A stretch of 64,000 nucleotides of DNA from Stenotrophobium rhamnosiphilum (GCF_003052265.1 NZ_QANS01000007.1:124001-188000), one strand, 5' to 3'. Positions 25,212 to 34,147 are shown, counted from the stretch's first letter. Translations and numbers: made by a program. Notes: generated by a model not told the origin, from the sequence alone.

Positions 25212-26018
25212 TTAATTCAGCGAGCGGATCTGGCCGCCATCAACGCGATAGTTGGCGCCCGTGATGAAACCGGATAACGGACTGGCGAGCATGCAGGTGA
25301 CGATTGCAAGGTCTTCAGGAATGCCAAGTCGGCCTGCTGGCGGCAATTGAAAGATCTTGTCCGCCGCCATTTTTGTGGTGATTTCTTCGATCGTCAGATT
25401 GTCGTCACCGTAGCGTTTACGCCCAAAACGAATGAGGCCATCGACCATCACTACGCCAGGCGAAACGGTGTTGGCAGTAACGCCGACGCCGTTGAGTGAG
25501 CCGGCGAGACTGACGGTGTAGTTATTCAGCGCTGCTTTGGCGCCGGAATAATCTGCGCCCAGATTGTTGGGTTGCACGGCAACTGCACTAGATACATTAA
25601 TGACGCGCCCAAACTTGTTGGCGACCATCTCAGGTATTGAGAGGCGGCACAGACGAACCGCTGCCAGCGTGTTGGTGTGGTAGTTCGAGATCCAGTCTTC
25701 AATACTGATGTCGGCAGGCTTCTTCGAAGAATTTCCGGTTGAGCTGCCGCCCGCGTTATTGACGAGAATTTCGATATTGCCGCCAAGTGCAGCGATAGCT
25801 TCGGCATGAACTGACGCAGCGCCTTCGTCTGTAGACAAGTCGCCGATGGCAACGCCTGCTGCCTTAATCTCAGCGGCGACCTTTTCAGCGCGTTCACGAT
25901 TTCGACCGTGAACAATCACTGCGCAACCTTCTTGCGCGAGCATGCGGGCAATGCCTTCGCCAATGCCGCTGCTGCTGCCGGTCACGATTGCGCGTCGGCC
26001 CTTGAGTTTGAGATCCAT
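25212..26018 (-). CDS. Short-chain dehydrogenase/reductase
   Basis: A 268-residue SDR with TGSSSGIGEGIA (cofactor loop, residues 13-24), VNNAGG, catalytic Ser in INVSSAVAV, and the YSGAK Tyr/Lys motif. The family oxidises secondary alcohols or reduces ketones. It is the first gene of an operon with the dihydrodipicolinate-reductase-like enzyme. A 26-bp palindrome lies at 26079-26104 upstream, between it and the LuxR-type gene. Confidence 0.92.
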   Translation of the reverse strand: MDLKLKGRRAIVTGSSSGIGEGIARMLAQEGCAVIVHGRNRERAEKVAAEIKAAGVAIGDLSTDEGAASVHAEAIAALGGNIEILVNNAGGSSTGNSSKKPADISIEDWISNYHTNTLAAVRLCRLSIPEMVANKFGRVINVSSAVAVQPNNLGADYSGAKAALNNYTVSLAGSLNGVGVTANTVSPGVVMVDGLIRFGRKRYGDDNLTIEEITTKMAADKIFQLPPAGRLGIPEDLAIVTCMLASPLSGFITGANYRVDGGQIRSLN

Positions 26019-26078
26019 GCTGTCTCCCTGTCTTTATATTTGTGTGTCTCTTTTAAAGATCACACAGGCGGGTGACGT

Positions 26079-26104
26079 GCCATATTCCCATATGGGGACA
26101 TGGC
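26079..26104. promoter_or_regulatory. 26-bp palindrome, candidate operator of the SDR operon
   Basis: The core CCCATATGGG is a perfect palindrome; outward the arms pair again (GCCAT at the left, ATGGC at the right), leaving only two mismatched pairs in 26 bp. It lies 60 bp upstream of the SDR start and just beyond the 3' end of the LuxR-type gene. Binding by that regulator is a reasonable guess, not shown. Confidence 0.6.
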
Positions 26105-26110
26105 GTCGTG

Positions 26111-27241
26111 TTATGCGATCAGCAAGACGCTCCGATGAATGAAGCGCACCAAGTCGGCTTGGCTTCTGGCGCCCATCTTGGCGTAAATCTTTTTGGAATA
26201 GGTTCGAGCGGTTTCCACGGTCAGGCCTAATTCATTTGCCGCTTCAGCAATGCTCATGCCGCGGCCCAATGCCAATGCCAGACGACTTTCACTCGGCAGC
26301 AAGTCAAACAATTGCGCCAATTGTTCGCAGCGGTCGACAGACAGCGCGCTGTCACCATGCACATAAACCACGACCGCTGGCACTGATCTGGCGGAACCGC
26401 TTTCGCGATTCGCGCGTACCAGCAGCATGTCCAGCCAAGGGTCTCGACAGAGCACCACCGCACGTGGGCGCGCTTCAGATGAATTGGCGATGAGCTTTAC
26501 CGCAGCAACGATTTCTCGCGTCTGCTGGCGTGTGTTGGCGACGAGTCTGCCGTCAGTATCTCGACGCAATAGTTTTGAGCGTTTAAGAATGAGTTCTCCT
26601 TGCGCGTCGGTCTCCAGCACACGCGCGTTGGCATCAAGTGCAATCCAACCGTAGTTGAGTCGCTGAATGGCTTCGCTCGCGAGCAGCGCGTTGGTGCGCT
26701 CTCGCTCTAGTGCTACAAAGTTGCGGAGGACACTGCGCAGATACGGCACGAGTGCGCTGAGTAGCGTCTCGTCTTTGCCGGTGAAGTCACCCTTTGTGCG
26801 CGTGGTAATCAGCCAAGCGCTGACGCCACTGGTCTCAGCGACGCGAACCATGCGCATCGCGTTCATGCCGCTGGGTGCCATCACTTCTTTAATGTAAGCG
26901 GCGCTCGCTGGATCATCCTTGCGTAGCAATTCTTTGAGACTGTAAATCCGTCCCTCACGCATCGCGTGATAAGGCGTCGGATCGCGCGCAAAGAAGCTTT
27001 CCTTGTAGAGCTGCTCTACATGCGGTGGTGAGCGCCTGCCGGAATAGAGATGGAACACCGTGTTGGTCGGCATGCCCGGTGGGCGGAAGACGAGGCTCGC
27101 GTAATCAGCAGCGACGCGCTTGCGCAGCAAGTCGAGAAACTTTGTCCAAGGTGGATTCTCAAACGCGCCGTCGAGCAGCGCGAGCAACAGATCGTCCATC
27201 GGTTCGGATTTCGGCATTCCGCTATTTACTAAGGACGCCAA
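26111..27241 (-). CDS. LuxR-type (HTH) transcriptional regulator
   Basis: A 376-residue protein with a C-terminal LuxR-type helix-turn-helix: LLPSESRLALALGRGMSIAE, then AANELGLTVETARTYSKKIY and AKMGARSQADLVRFI, where the second helix matches the family. The N-terminal 300 residues hold no receiver Asp motif and no clear autoinducer domain; they resemble the effector region of single-component regulators of catabolic genes. The start at 27241 overlaps the end of the SDR upstream by 13 bp; ATG 27217 is an alternative. Flanking SDR genes and the palindrome at 26079 suggest local control. Confidence 0.87.
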   Translation of the reverse strand: MASLVNSGMPKSEPMDDLLLALLDGAFENPPWTKFLDLLRKRVAADYASLVFRPPGMPTNTVFHLYSGRRSPPHVEQLYKESFFARDPTPYHAMREGRIYSLKELLRKDDPASAAYIKEVMAPSGMNAMRMVRVAETSGVSAWLITTRTKGDFTGKDETLLSALVPYLRSVLRNFVALERERTNALLASEAIQRLNYGWIALDANARVLETDAQGELILKRSKLLRRDTDGRLVANTRQQTREIVAAVKLIANSSEARPRAVVLCRDPWLDMLLVRANRESGSARSVPAVVVYVHGDSALSVDRCEQLAQLFDLLPSESRLALALGRGMSIAEAANELGLTVETARTYSKKIYAKMGARSQADLVRFIHRSVLLIA

Positions 27242-27990
27242 CCACGAATACGGTTACCTGCATCGCAAAGAATGGTTTCGTTGGTGATGAAGCGTGCATC
27301 GTCAGAGGCGAGGAACAGTGCCAGCTTGGCGATATCGTCCGGCGTGCCATTGAGGTTCAGCATCTGCTGGGCCTGAATGCGCATATGAGTTGCGGCAGAC
27401 ATTTGCATCTTGACTGCTTCCGTTTCCATCACGCCAGGCGCGATGGCGTTGACGCGAATGTTGTCGCTGCCAAAAGCGCCTGCCATCGCAAAGGTCATTG
27501 CGTTCAATGCAGCTTTGGTGACGCCGTAGGCCGTGCCCGGCACATAACTCGCCATCGAGGAGATATTGAGTACGACGCCTTTGGCGGCGGCGAGTGAGGT
27601 GCGTAGGCCTTGTGCGAGTAGCAATGGCGCAACGGTGTTTACAGACAAATAAATCAGCCACTTTTCCTGACTGATATCGACGAGTCCGGTAGCGACTTCA
27701 CCGTAGGCAAGGCCCGCATTATTAATGAGGACATCTAGCTCGGGATAGCGCTTACAGATTTGAACGGTGAAATCCTTGACCTCACGTGCAACAGCGAGGT
27801 CGACAACATAGCTTGAGCAGGTAAAGCCCTGAGATTTCAGTTCGGCAGTAGTTTGCTCTAGTCCGGCTTCATCGACATCCGTTAGAACCAGTGCGGCGCC
27901 TTCTTCTGCAAAACTCTTTGCGAAGGCTTTGCCCATGCCACCGGCTGCACCAGTGATTAGAACGATTCGGTTACTAAAGCGTTTCGTCAT
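27229..27990 (-). CDS. Short-chain dehydrogenase/reductase
   Basis: A 253-residue SDR: ITGAAGGMGKAFA loop (residues 12-24), DVDEAGLEQT after the second strand (Asp suggests NAD), INNAGLAYGEV, catalytic Ser in LNISSMASYV and YGVTK. The C-terminal part has the usual PGVMETEAV and DDARFITNETILCDAG. It is transcribed just before the LuxR-type gene and overlaps it. A short CCCGGG repeat lies upstream. Confidence 0.92.
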   Translation of the reverse strand: MTKRFSNRIVLITGAAGGMGKAFAKSFAEEGAALVLTDVDEAGLEQTTAELKSQGFTCSSYVVDLAVAREVKDFTVQICKRYPELDVLINNAGLAYGEVATGLVDISQEKWLIYLSVNTVAPLLLAQGLRTSLAAAKGVVLNISSMASYVPGTAYGVTKAALNAMTFAMAGAFGSDNIRVNAIAPGVMETEAVKMQMSAATHMRIQAQQMLNLNGTPDDIAKLALFLASDDARFITNETILCDAGNRIRGWRP

Positions 27991-28007
27991 TTCAAACCTC
28001 GGGGCCA

Positions 28008-28028
28008 GTAGCTCGGGTGAAACCCGGG
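28008..28028. repeat. Half copy of the CCCGGG repeat upstream of divergent genes
   Basis: GTAGCTCGGGTGAAACCCGG is one arm of the 24084/46562 family. It lies in the 298-bp region between the SDR (minus) and the E1 alpha gene (plus). The rest of that gap is AT-richer and holds the promoter and palindrome noted at 28233-28260. Confidence 0.75.
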
Positions 28029-28232
28029 AAGCGTTGTATTTATTGGCTGATCTGTTGCCGCCTTTTCAACATTCTATGTTACAGCCGATGACTGTAGCGG
28101 CGGTGCTGATCGGCAGAACTTGTCTGGCAGCGCAATCCTCGCGTAAGCATGTGTACTTTTCGGCAATTTACCCAGTAAAACTAAGGCTCTGTGCGCACGA
28201 TCATAAACATCTTTACATCGGCTGGGTTGTTG

Positions 28233-28260
28233 TAGACAATGAACAGCACTGTTGTATACA
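28233..28260 (+). promoter_or_regulatory. Candidate promoter with a palindrome in the spacer, before the E1 operon
   Basis: TAGACA (28233-28238) and TATACA (28255-28260) are spaced by 16 bp and fit a sigma-70 promoter moderately well. The spacer contains AACAGCACTGTT (28242-28253), two 5-bp arms around CA, placed where a repressor would block RNA polymerase. The E1 alpha start is 29 bp further on. No regulator can be matched to it. Confidence 0.45.
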
Positions 28261-28288
28261 AACACATTAAAAGATTCTGAGGGGATGC

Positions 28289-29263
28289 ATGAATAAATCC
28301 TTCACTCCCGCGACCTTGCTCGAGATTTATCGCAAGGGGCGGCTGATCAATTTGATCGACGAGCGCTTCCGCGGCTTGCTGCGTTCGGGTCGTCTGGCGG
28401 CGGTGTATTACTCGCCGCGCGGTCAGGAGATTCTGGCTGCAGCGATGGGCGTTCATTTGCAGCAGACCGACTATCTGGTGACCACATATCGCGGCATTCA
28501 CGACCAGCTCGCCAAAGGCATTCCTTTGCGTCCGCTGTTCGCTGAGTACTACGCCAAAGCCACCGGTGCCTGCAAAGGCAAGGGCGGCCCCATGCACATC
28601 ACGCATCCGGAAACCGGCGTGATGGTGACCACAGGTATCGTTGGCAGCGGTTTGCCGATTGCTAATGGTTTGGCTTGGGCTTCGCAGCTGAAGAAAGATG
28701 GCCGCGTGACGCTGGTAACTTTTGGCGACGGCGCTTCCAACATCGGTGCCTTCCACGAAGCACTCAATATGGCTTCGTTGTGGAAGCTGCCGGTGATCTT
28801 CCTCTGTCAGAACAATCTGTACGGCGAATCCAGCAAGTACGCGAAGTGCACTGCGGTCGACAACGTCGCTGAGCGCGCTGCGGGTTACAACATGCCCGGC
28901 GTAACCGTGAACGGCAACGATCCTGAAGCGATGTGGCGTGCATCCGGTGAAGCCGTTGCTCGCGCTCGCGCAGGCGAAGGCCCGACTTTGCTCGAAGCCA
29001 AAACCTTCCGCTTCATGGGCCACTACTTTGGTGACCCGGGCGCTTATATTCCTAAAGAAGAATACGACGCTCACTTGGCGCGCGACCCGATGCCAATTGC
29101 TCGCGCTGCCGTGTTGAGCAGTGGTGCAGCGACTGAAGCTGAACTGGCCGCCTACGACGATGAAGTGAACGCGAAGATCGACGACGCGCTGCAGTTTGCA
29201 GCGGACAGTCCGTTCCCGGATGTATCAGAAATCGACATCGACGTTTATGGAGCCGCAGCATGA
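28289..29263 (+). CDS. Thiamine-diphosphate-dependent dehydrogenase E1, alpha subunit
   Basis: A 324-residue E1 alpha of the branched-chain/acetoin/pyruvate dehydrogenase type. The thiamine-diphosphate motif runs from GDG at 146-148 to NN at 175-176 (FGDGASNIGAFHEALN, then FLCQNNLYG). KGKGGPMHITHPETGV is the usual loop before it. It decarboxylates a 2-oxoacid-like substrate (or cleaves acetoin) and passes the acyl group to a lipoyl arm. Shine-Dalgarno GAGGGG. First gene of a seven-gene operon; its stop overlaps the E1 beta start (ATGA). Confidence 0.93.
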   Translation: MNKSFTPATLLEIYRKGRLINLIDERFRGLLRSGRLAAVYYSPRGQEILAAAMGVHLQQTDYLVTTYRGIHDQLAKGIPLRPLFAEYYAKATGACKGKGGPMHITHPETGVMVTTGIVGSGLPIANGLAWASQLKKDGRVTLVTFGDGASNIGAFHEALNMASLWKLPVIFLCQNNLYGESSKYAKCTAVDNVAERAAGYNMPGVTVNGNDPEAMWRASGEAVARARAGEGPTLLEAKTFRFMGHYFGDPGAYIPKEEYDAHLARDPMPIARAAVLSSGAATEAELAAYDDEVNAKIDDALQFAADSPFPDVSEIDIDVYGAAA

Positions 29264-30285
29264 GCGCTGTCATTGATACGGCTGCCAAGCCAGAAGTCAT
29301 TACGTTTACCGAAGCTTTCTCGCGCGCACTGCACGACGCGATGGAGATGGACCCAGCCGTCATCACGCTCGGTGAAGATATCGGCGACGAAGAAGGCGGC
29401 GGCATTTTCAAAGTCACCAAAGGTTTGTCGACCAAATTCGGCACCGACCGTGTAAAGACCACGCCAATTTCCGAGCAGGCCATTGTCGGCGCTGCAATCG
29501 GTGCTTCATTGGCCGGTATGCGCCCGATCGCTGAAATCATGTTGATGAACTTCATCACCGTGCCAATGGATCAGATCGTCAATCACGCGGCCAAGTTGCG
29601 CTTCATGTCTGGCGGTCAGACGCATGTGCCGATCACGATCCGCACGCGCACCGGCGCTGGTGCAGGCACCGGTGGTCAGCACTCCGATATGTTGGAAGCC
29701 TGGTTTGCACACGTTGCAGGCATGAAAGTGGTTGTGCCTTCGACGCCAGCCGATGCCTATGGTTTGTTGCTCGGTTGCATCTTCGACAACGATCCATGTT
29801 TGTTCATTGAAGATCAGCTCACGCGTACGCAGACAGGCCCAGTGCCGGTCAAAGGCGAGATCATCAAACTGGGCAAAGCGCACATTGCTCGCGAAGGCAC
29901 TGATGTTTCCGTGATCGGCTACGGTCGTCCAGTTCGTGATGCCATGGTGTTGGCTGAGAAACTGGCCGCAGAAGGCATCTCAGTTGAAGTGGTCGACCTG
30001 CGTACGGTTTCGCCGCTGGATACCGAAACCGTTCTGAAGTCTGTCGCCAAGACGGGCCGCGCAGTTGTGATTCACGAAGCACCACGCAGCTTCGGTTGTG
30101 GTGCAGAAATCGCCGCACGCATCCAAGAATCGCTTTACAGCGAACTCAAAGCGCCAGTTCTGCGCGTGGCATCACGCGATGTCACCGTGCCGTTCTCGCG
30201 CGTGTTGGAAGCAGCGTACCTATATCAAGCTAGTGGGATTGAAGCCGCTATCCGTCAGACGTTAGAGAAGAGGGCAGCACGATGA
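29260..30285 (+). CDS. E1 component, beta subunit
   Basis: A 341-residue E1 beta: TFTEAFSRALHDAMEMDPAV, LGEDIGDEEGGGIFKVTKGL, TPISEQAIVGAAIGASLAGM, and the transketolase C-terminal domain LRTVSPLDTETVLKSVAKTG with IHEAPRSFGCGAEIAARI. It forms the active site with E1 alpha. Both its ends overlap the neighbouring genes in ATGA, so E1 alpha, E1 beta and the lipoyl protein are made in fixed ratio. Confidence 0.94.
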   Translation: MSAVIDTAAKPEVITFTEAFSRALHDAMEMDPAVITLGEDIGDEEGGGIFKVTKGLSTKFGTDRVKTTPISEQAIVGAAIGASLAGMRPIAEIMLMNFITVPMDQIVNHAAKLRFMSGGQTHVPITIRTRTGAGAGTGGQHSDMLEAWFAHVAGMKVVVPSTPADAYGLLLGCIFDNDPCLFIEDQLTRTQTGPVPVKGEIIKLGKAHIAREGTDVSVIGYGRPVRDAMVLAEKLAAEGISVEVVDLRTVSPLDTETVLKSVAKTGRAVVIHEAPRSFGCGAEIAARIQESLYSELKAPVLRVASRDVTVPFSRVLEAAYLYQASGIEAAIRQTLEKRAAR

Positions 30286-30512
30286 GCACTGAAGTTCGCA
30301 TTCCGCAGATCGGTTTTTCGACGCAGGAAGGCACCCTGACTGAATGGTTAATTGCAGACGGTGGCAAGGTAGAAGCCGGTAAGCCACTCTTCACGCTAGA
30401 GCTGGACAAGTCGGTACAGGAAGTCGAGTCTCCGGCCACTGGCACCTTGAAGATTCATGCCGCTGCTGGCGAGGTCTATCAGGTTGGCGCACTGATCGCA
30501 GAAATTCTCTAA
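30282..30512 (+). CDS. Stand-alone lipoyl-domain protein
   Basis: A 76-residue protein that is only a biotinyl/lipoyl carrier fold. K43 sits in LELDKSVQEVESPATG, the lipoyl form (E-x-D-K...E), not the biotinyl form (AMKM). In ordinary complexes this domain is the N-terminal part of the E2 acyltransferase; here there is no peripheral-subunit binding or catalytic domain after it, and no E2 or E3 gene nearby. It would act as a free carrier between E1 and an acyltransferase elsewhere. Confidence 0.9.
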   Translation: MSTEVRIPQIGFSTQEGTLTEWLIADGGKVEAGKPLFTLELDKSVQEVESPATGTLKIHAAAGEVYQVGALIAEIL

Positions 30513-30526
30513 GAGGAATTACGGCC

Positions 30527-31933
30527 ATGTCGAACGAAACGCAGTGGCCCGATAGTTGGAAAACGCTATCGCACGGTATTCGCAGTGGCCGCTACACCGA
30601 TCCTGCATTTGCAAAGCTTGAATACGAAAAATTGTGGAGTCGCGTGTGGCAAACCGCCGCACGCCTCGATGAAATTCCCAATAAGGGCGACTACACCACT
30701 TACGAGATTGGTGATCAGTCGGTGATTGTGGTGCGTGTTGATGCTGACACCATCAAGGTTTATCACAACGTCTGTCCGCATCGCGCGACTGCACTATCAC
30801 CGGGCGGCACCGGTCATTTTCACAATTGCAAAATCATTTGCCCATTCCACGGCTGGCGCTGGAATTTGTCTGGCCGTAATGAATATGTATTGGAGCGTGG
30901 CGAATTCAAAGATGGCAAGTTGCTGGATAGCGATGTCGCGCTGCGCGAAGTTCATCACGTCATCTATGCTGGTTTTGTCTTTATCAATTTTGATCGCAAT
31001 CCGATTTCATTCGATGAATTCATTGCGCCTGTGCGCGAGTTGATCGACGGCCTCGCAATTGGCGAGATGCACCACTACTGGTGGAAAGCCATTCCGATCG
31101 CCAGCAACTGGAAGGTTGCGCAGGAAGCGTTCTTCGAGGGCTATCACGTTCCAGCCACGCATCCACAGTTGGAGCCGGATGCTGCTGAGATAATTTTTAA
31201 TGGTGAGCCCACTGCCGAGACAGAAGAATCCTTCGCGCATAACAATGTCATCACCGATGCGTTCCCGAACGGCCACGGCCGTTTCTACGCCGGCAAGAAA
31301 ACGCCAATGGCGGGTCACACCAAACTAGGCGGTGATCCAGTCGATGCAATGGCCGCACGTCTCAACCTCTTGGTTGAAGGCATGGATGCGATGGTGTTGA
31401 AGGAAGATGTTGAGATTGTGCGTTCGCTGAAGGGCAAACCAATTCCCGAGGGCTCAAGCCTCGGCGGTGAATACGTCAAGGCGCTATATACAACTGCAGC
31501 GATGCAGAAGCGCCCGATGCCAAAACCGGTGCCGGAAGTTCTTGGCATGTGGGGCGGTGAGATTTTTGTATTCCCTAATCTGATGATTCTGCCGCATGCC
31601 GGTAACGCGATGATTTATCGCGTGCGTCCTGATGCGACCAATCCGGATCATTGCGTCTTTGAAATTTTTTCCACCAAAACTTATCCCGCTGCAGTGACAC
31701 CACCGCGTGCGGAAATGCAGTTGGTGACGGACGAGATGGATCCCACTCAAGTACTGCCGATTCCCCGTCAGGATCTCGGCAACATTCCGCGCATGCAGCG
31801 CGGCTTACATTCAAAGGGCTGCAAGCAAATCTGGCTTGCCAGCGAACAAGAAAAAATGATTCTGAACATGCACCAAGAAATGGATCGCTATCTCGACGCG
31901 CCCAAAGTGACTAGTGGAGCGGCTTCGGTATGA
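30527..31933 (+). CDS. Rieske non-heme iron oxygenase, large subunit
   Basis: A 468-residue ring-hydroxylating oxygenase alpha subunit. The Rieske 2Fe-2S cluster ligands are C83 and H85 (NVCPHRAT) and C105 and H108 (CPFHGWRW). The catalytic iron site begins in AFFEGYHVPATHPQL (two His), as in the family. It hydroxylates or demethylates using O2 and electrons from a reductase, which is not encoded nearby. AGAGGAATTACGGCC gives the Shine-Dalgarno. The stop overlaps the acyl-CoA dehydrogenase start (ATGA). The substrate is unknown. Confidence 0.93.
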   Translation: MSNETQWPDSWKTLSHGIRSGRYTDPAFAKLEYEKLWSRVWQTAARLDEIPNKGDYTTYEIGDQSVIVVRVDADTIKVYHNVCPHRATALSPGGTGHFHNCKIICPFHGWRWNLSGRNEYVLERGEFKDGKLLDSDVALREVHHVIYAGFVFINFDRNPISFDEFIAPVRELIDGLAIGEMHHYWWKAIPIASNWKVAQEAFFEGYHVPATHPQLEPDAAEIIFNGEPTAETEESFAHNNVITDAFPNGHGRFYAGKKTPMAGHTKLGGDPVDAMAARLNLLVEGMDAMVLKEDVEIVRSLKGKPIPEGSSLGGEYVKALYTTAAMQKRPMPKPVPEVLGMWGGEIFVFPNLMILPHAGNAMIYRVRPDATNPDHCVFEIFSTKTYPAAVTPPRAEMQLVTDEMDPTQVLPIPRQDLGNIPRMQRGLHSKGCKQIWLASEQEKMILNMHQEMDRYLDAPKVTSGAASV

Positions 31934-34140
31934 ATTTCGAGCTGTCCGAAGAACAACAGATGATGCGCGAGAGCTTCGCGCGCTTTCTTGATCAAGAGAG
32001 CAGCACGGTGCGCGTGCGCGCAGCCATGCCATCAGGCTTTGATAAGCAGATGTGGAATGGCCTTGCCGAACTCGGCGCGTTCTCTGTTCGCGTGCCGGAA
32101 GAAGCGGGCGGCTTAGGCCTGGGATTGCTCGATGCTGCGCTGCTGATGGAAGAAGCAGGGCGCACATTGGCGTCTGGCCCAGTTGCAGAAACATTGGTCG
32201 CTGCAAGATTGCTCGCGCTATTAGGCGGACAAGCCGAACTGCTTGAACGCGTCACCACCGGCGCTGCCGTTGTCAGCCTCGCGTTCCACGATATTGCACA
32301 GCAACCACGACAGTGGGTTGCAGGTGGCGCTGTTGCAGAAGCCGTTATTGCCCGTGATGGCAAGAACATTCTGTTGCTGAGCGTGCCGGAGTCTGCACGT
32401 GGCGGTGAAGACAATCTGGCATCGACACCAGTCGCTGAGCTCGCGCTCAAAGAATTCCCACGCACCGTTCTTTCAAGCAATGGCGAAGGCCACATTATTT
32501 TCTCGCAGGCTTTAGAAGAGTGGAAGCTTCTGATCGGTGCTGCGCTCGCGGGTCTTGGTCGTGAGTCATTGCGCCTTGCTGCTGCTTACGCCAGTGAGCG
32601 CAAACAATTCGGTCAGTTCATTGGTCAGTTCCAAGCGATCTCGCATCCACTTGCGGATTTGGTCTGCGAAGTAGATGGCGGCAAGTTCCTCGTATGGAAA
32701 GCCATTCGCCATATCGCTGATGGCGCGCCAGAAGCAGGCGCCGCAGTTTCAATCGCAGCATGGTGGAATTCCGAAGCCGCATCACGCGCTGTAGCGCAGG
32801 CGTTGCACACCTTTGGCGGCTACGGCCTCACCACTGAATACGACATCTTCCTCTTCAACCTGCGCGCCAAAGCTTGGCCGCTGGTGTTCGGTGATCCACA
32901 GCGTCTGCTGCAGGAAGCCGGTCGCCGTCTCTACGGTGGCGAGCGCGCAGTGCTCGTGCTGCCAGATGCTGGTGATTGCCCAGTAGATTTTGATTTGGGC
33001 GACGACGCGCGTTCGATCACGAAAGAAATCAACGCATTCTTCGAAAAGAATGTGACGCCAGAAATGCGCGAGAAATTCCATTACAGCTGGGAAGGTTACA
33101 ACCCAGAGATTCATCAAAAACTCGCTGAAGCTGATTTGCTGTTCCCCGGCTTGCCGAAGGACATGGGCGGTCGTGGCTTGAAGACCTACGCCAAGATTGC
33201 GGCGATGGATGCCTTCGAACATCAGGGTTACAACACGCCAGCCGCCAACGTTGCTCAGATGGTGTCACTCATCATCTATCGCTTCGGCACTGACGAACTC
33301 AAGCGCGAAGTGCTGACCAAGTTGATGAAGGGTGAGGCGATTGCCAGCCTCGGTTATTCCGAGCCGGGCTCTGGCTCCGATGTATTCGCTGCACAGTGCA
33401 AGGCCACGCAAGAGCCTGATGGTTCATGGCGCATCGACGGCACCAAGATGTTTACCAGTGGTGCCAATCTCGCCAGCTATGTATTGATGCTGTGCCGCAC
33501 GAATACTGAAGTCGCTAAGCACGCAGGCCTCACCATGTTCATCGTGCCGCTGAAAGCGCAGGGCGTGACGGTGCAACCGGTGCACACCTTCCAGGATGAG
33601 CGCACCAACATCACCTTCTATGACGGCGTCCGCATTCCCGACAGCTGGCGTTTAGGCCCAGTCGATGCCGGTGTCAAAACGATGGCCGCCAGTCTTGAAC
33701 TAGAACACGGTGGCGGCTTCTCCAAAGTGCAGCGTGCCATGCTCAAAGCTGCAGAGCAGATGTGTCGCGAGATTTCTTTCGAAGGCCGCCCACTGATCGA
33801 AGACCGCACCGCGCAGTCGCGCCTCGCACGTTCGACTGCCAACCTCTGGGTTTCGGACATGCTGACCTTCCGCGCGCAGTGGACCATCGCGGAGAAGAAG
33901 CAGAACCTCGGTTACGGCCCAATGGCCAAGATGTTCTCGTCTGAAAAATTCCTCACCGACTCACGCGACTTGCTCGATCTGACTGCGCCATACTCGCTGT
34001 CGAAACGCGCCGGTCCCGCAGGGTTTCTGAATCAGTGCTACCGCCATGCGCAGGGCACCACGATCTACGGCGGCACCAGCGAAGTCCATCGCAGCATGAT
34101 CGCCGAGCGCGGGCTCGGAATGCCGCGCACAAGAGCCTGA
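31930..34140 (+). CDS. Fused double-domain acyl-CoA dehydrogenase
   Basis: A 736-residue protein, twice the normal length, holding two acyl-CoA dehydrogenase units. The first (1-345) starts FELSEEQQMMRESFARFLD and contains RKQFGQFIGQFQAISH and HTFGGYGLTTEYDI. The second (about 360-736) contains LGYSEPGSGSDVFAAQCKAT, MFTSGANLASYV and IYGGTSEVHRSMIAERGLG. The usual catalytic Glu (YEG) is Gly in IYGGTSE; E592 in SLELEHGG falls at the place used by isovaleryl-CoA dehydrogenase. Fused enzymes of this build include mycobacterial FadE34, which acts on steroid side chains, so a bulky CoA ester is a fair guess. Confidence 0.92.
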   Translation: MNFELSEEQQMMRESFARFLDQESSTVRVRAAMPSGFDKQMWNGLAELGAFSVRVPEEAGGLGLGLLDAALLMEEAGRTLASGPVAETLVAARLLALLGGQAELLERVTTGAAVVSLAFHDIAQQPRQWVAGGAVAEAVIARDGKNILLLSVPESARGGEDNLASTPVAELALKEFPRTVLSSNGEGHIIFSQALEEWKLLIGAALAGLGRESLRLAAAYASERKQFGQFIGQFQAISHPLADLVCEVDGGKFLVWKAIRHIADGAPEAGAAVSIAAWWNSEAASRAVAQALHTFGGYGLTTEYDIFLFNLRAKAWPLVFGDPQRLLQEAGRRLYGGERAVLVLPDAGDCPVDFDLGDDARSITKEINAFFEKNVTPEMREKFHYSWEGYNPEIHQKLAEADLLFPGLPKDMGGRGLKTYAKIAAMDAFEHQGYNTPAANVAQMVSLIIYRFGTDELKREVLTKLMKGEAIASLGYSEPGSGSDVFAAQCKATQEPDGSWRIDGTKMFTSGANLASYVLMLCRTNTEVAKHAGLTMFIVPLKAQGVTVQPVHTFQDERTNITFYDGVRIPDSWRLGPVDAGVKTMAASLELEHGGGFSKVQRAMLKAAEQMCREISFEGRPLIEDRTAQSRLARSTANLWVSDMLTFRAQWTIAEKKQNLGYGPMAKMFSSEKFLTDSRDLLDLTAPYSLSKRAGPAGFLNQCYRHAQGTTIYGGTSEVHRSMIAERGLGMPRTRA

Positions 34141-34147
34141 GAAAGCC

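Noticed and set aside
28181-29074. 297-residue open frame on the minus strand
   Set aside because: It lies over the E1 alpha gene, whose thiamine motif and overlaps with its neighbours are clear; the minus frame shows no domain.
30282-30512. Biotin carrier protein
   Set aside because: The site is ELDKS with Glu after it, the lipoyl form; biotin carriers have AMKM or a close variant.
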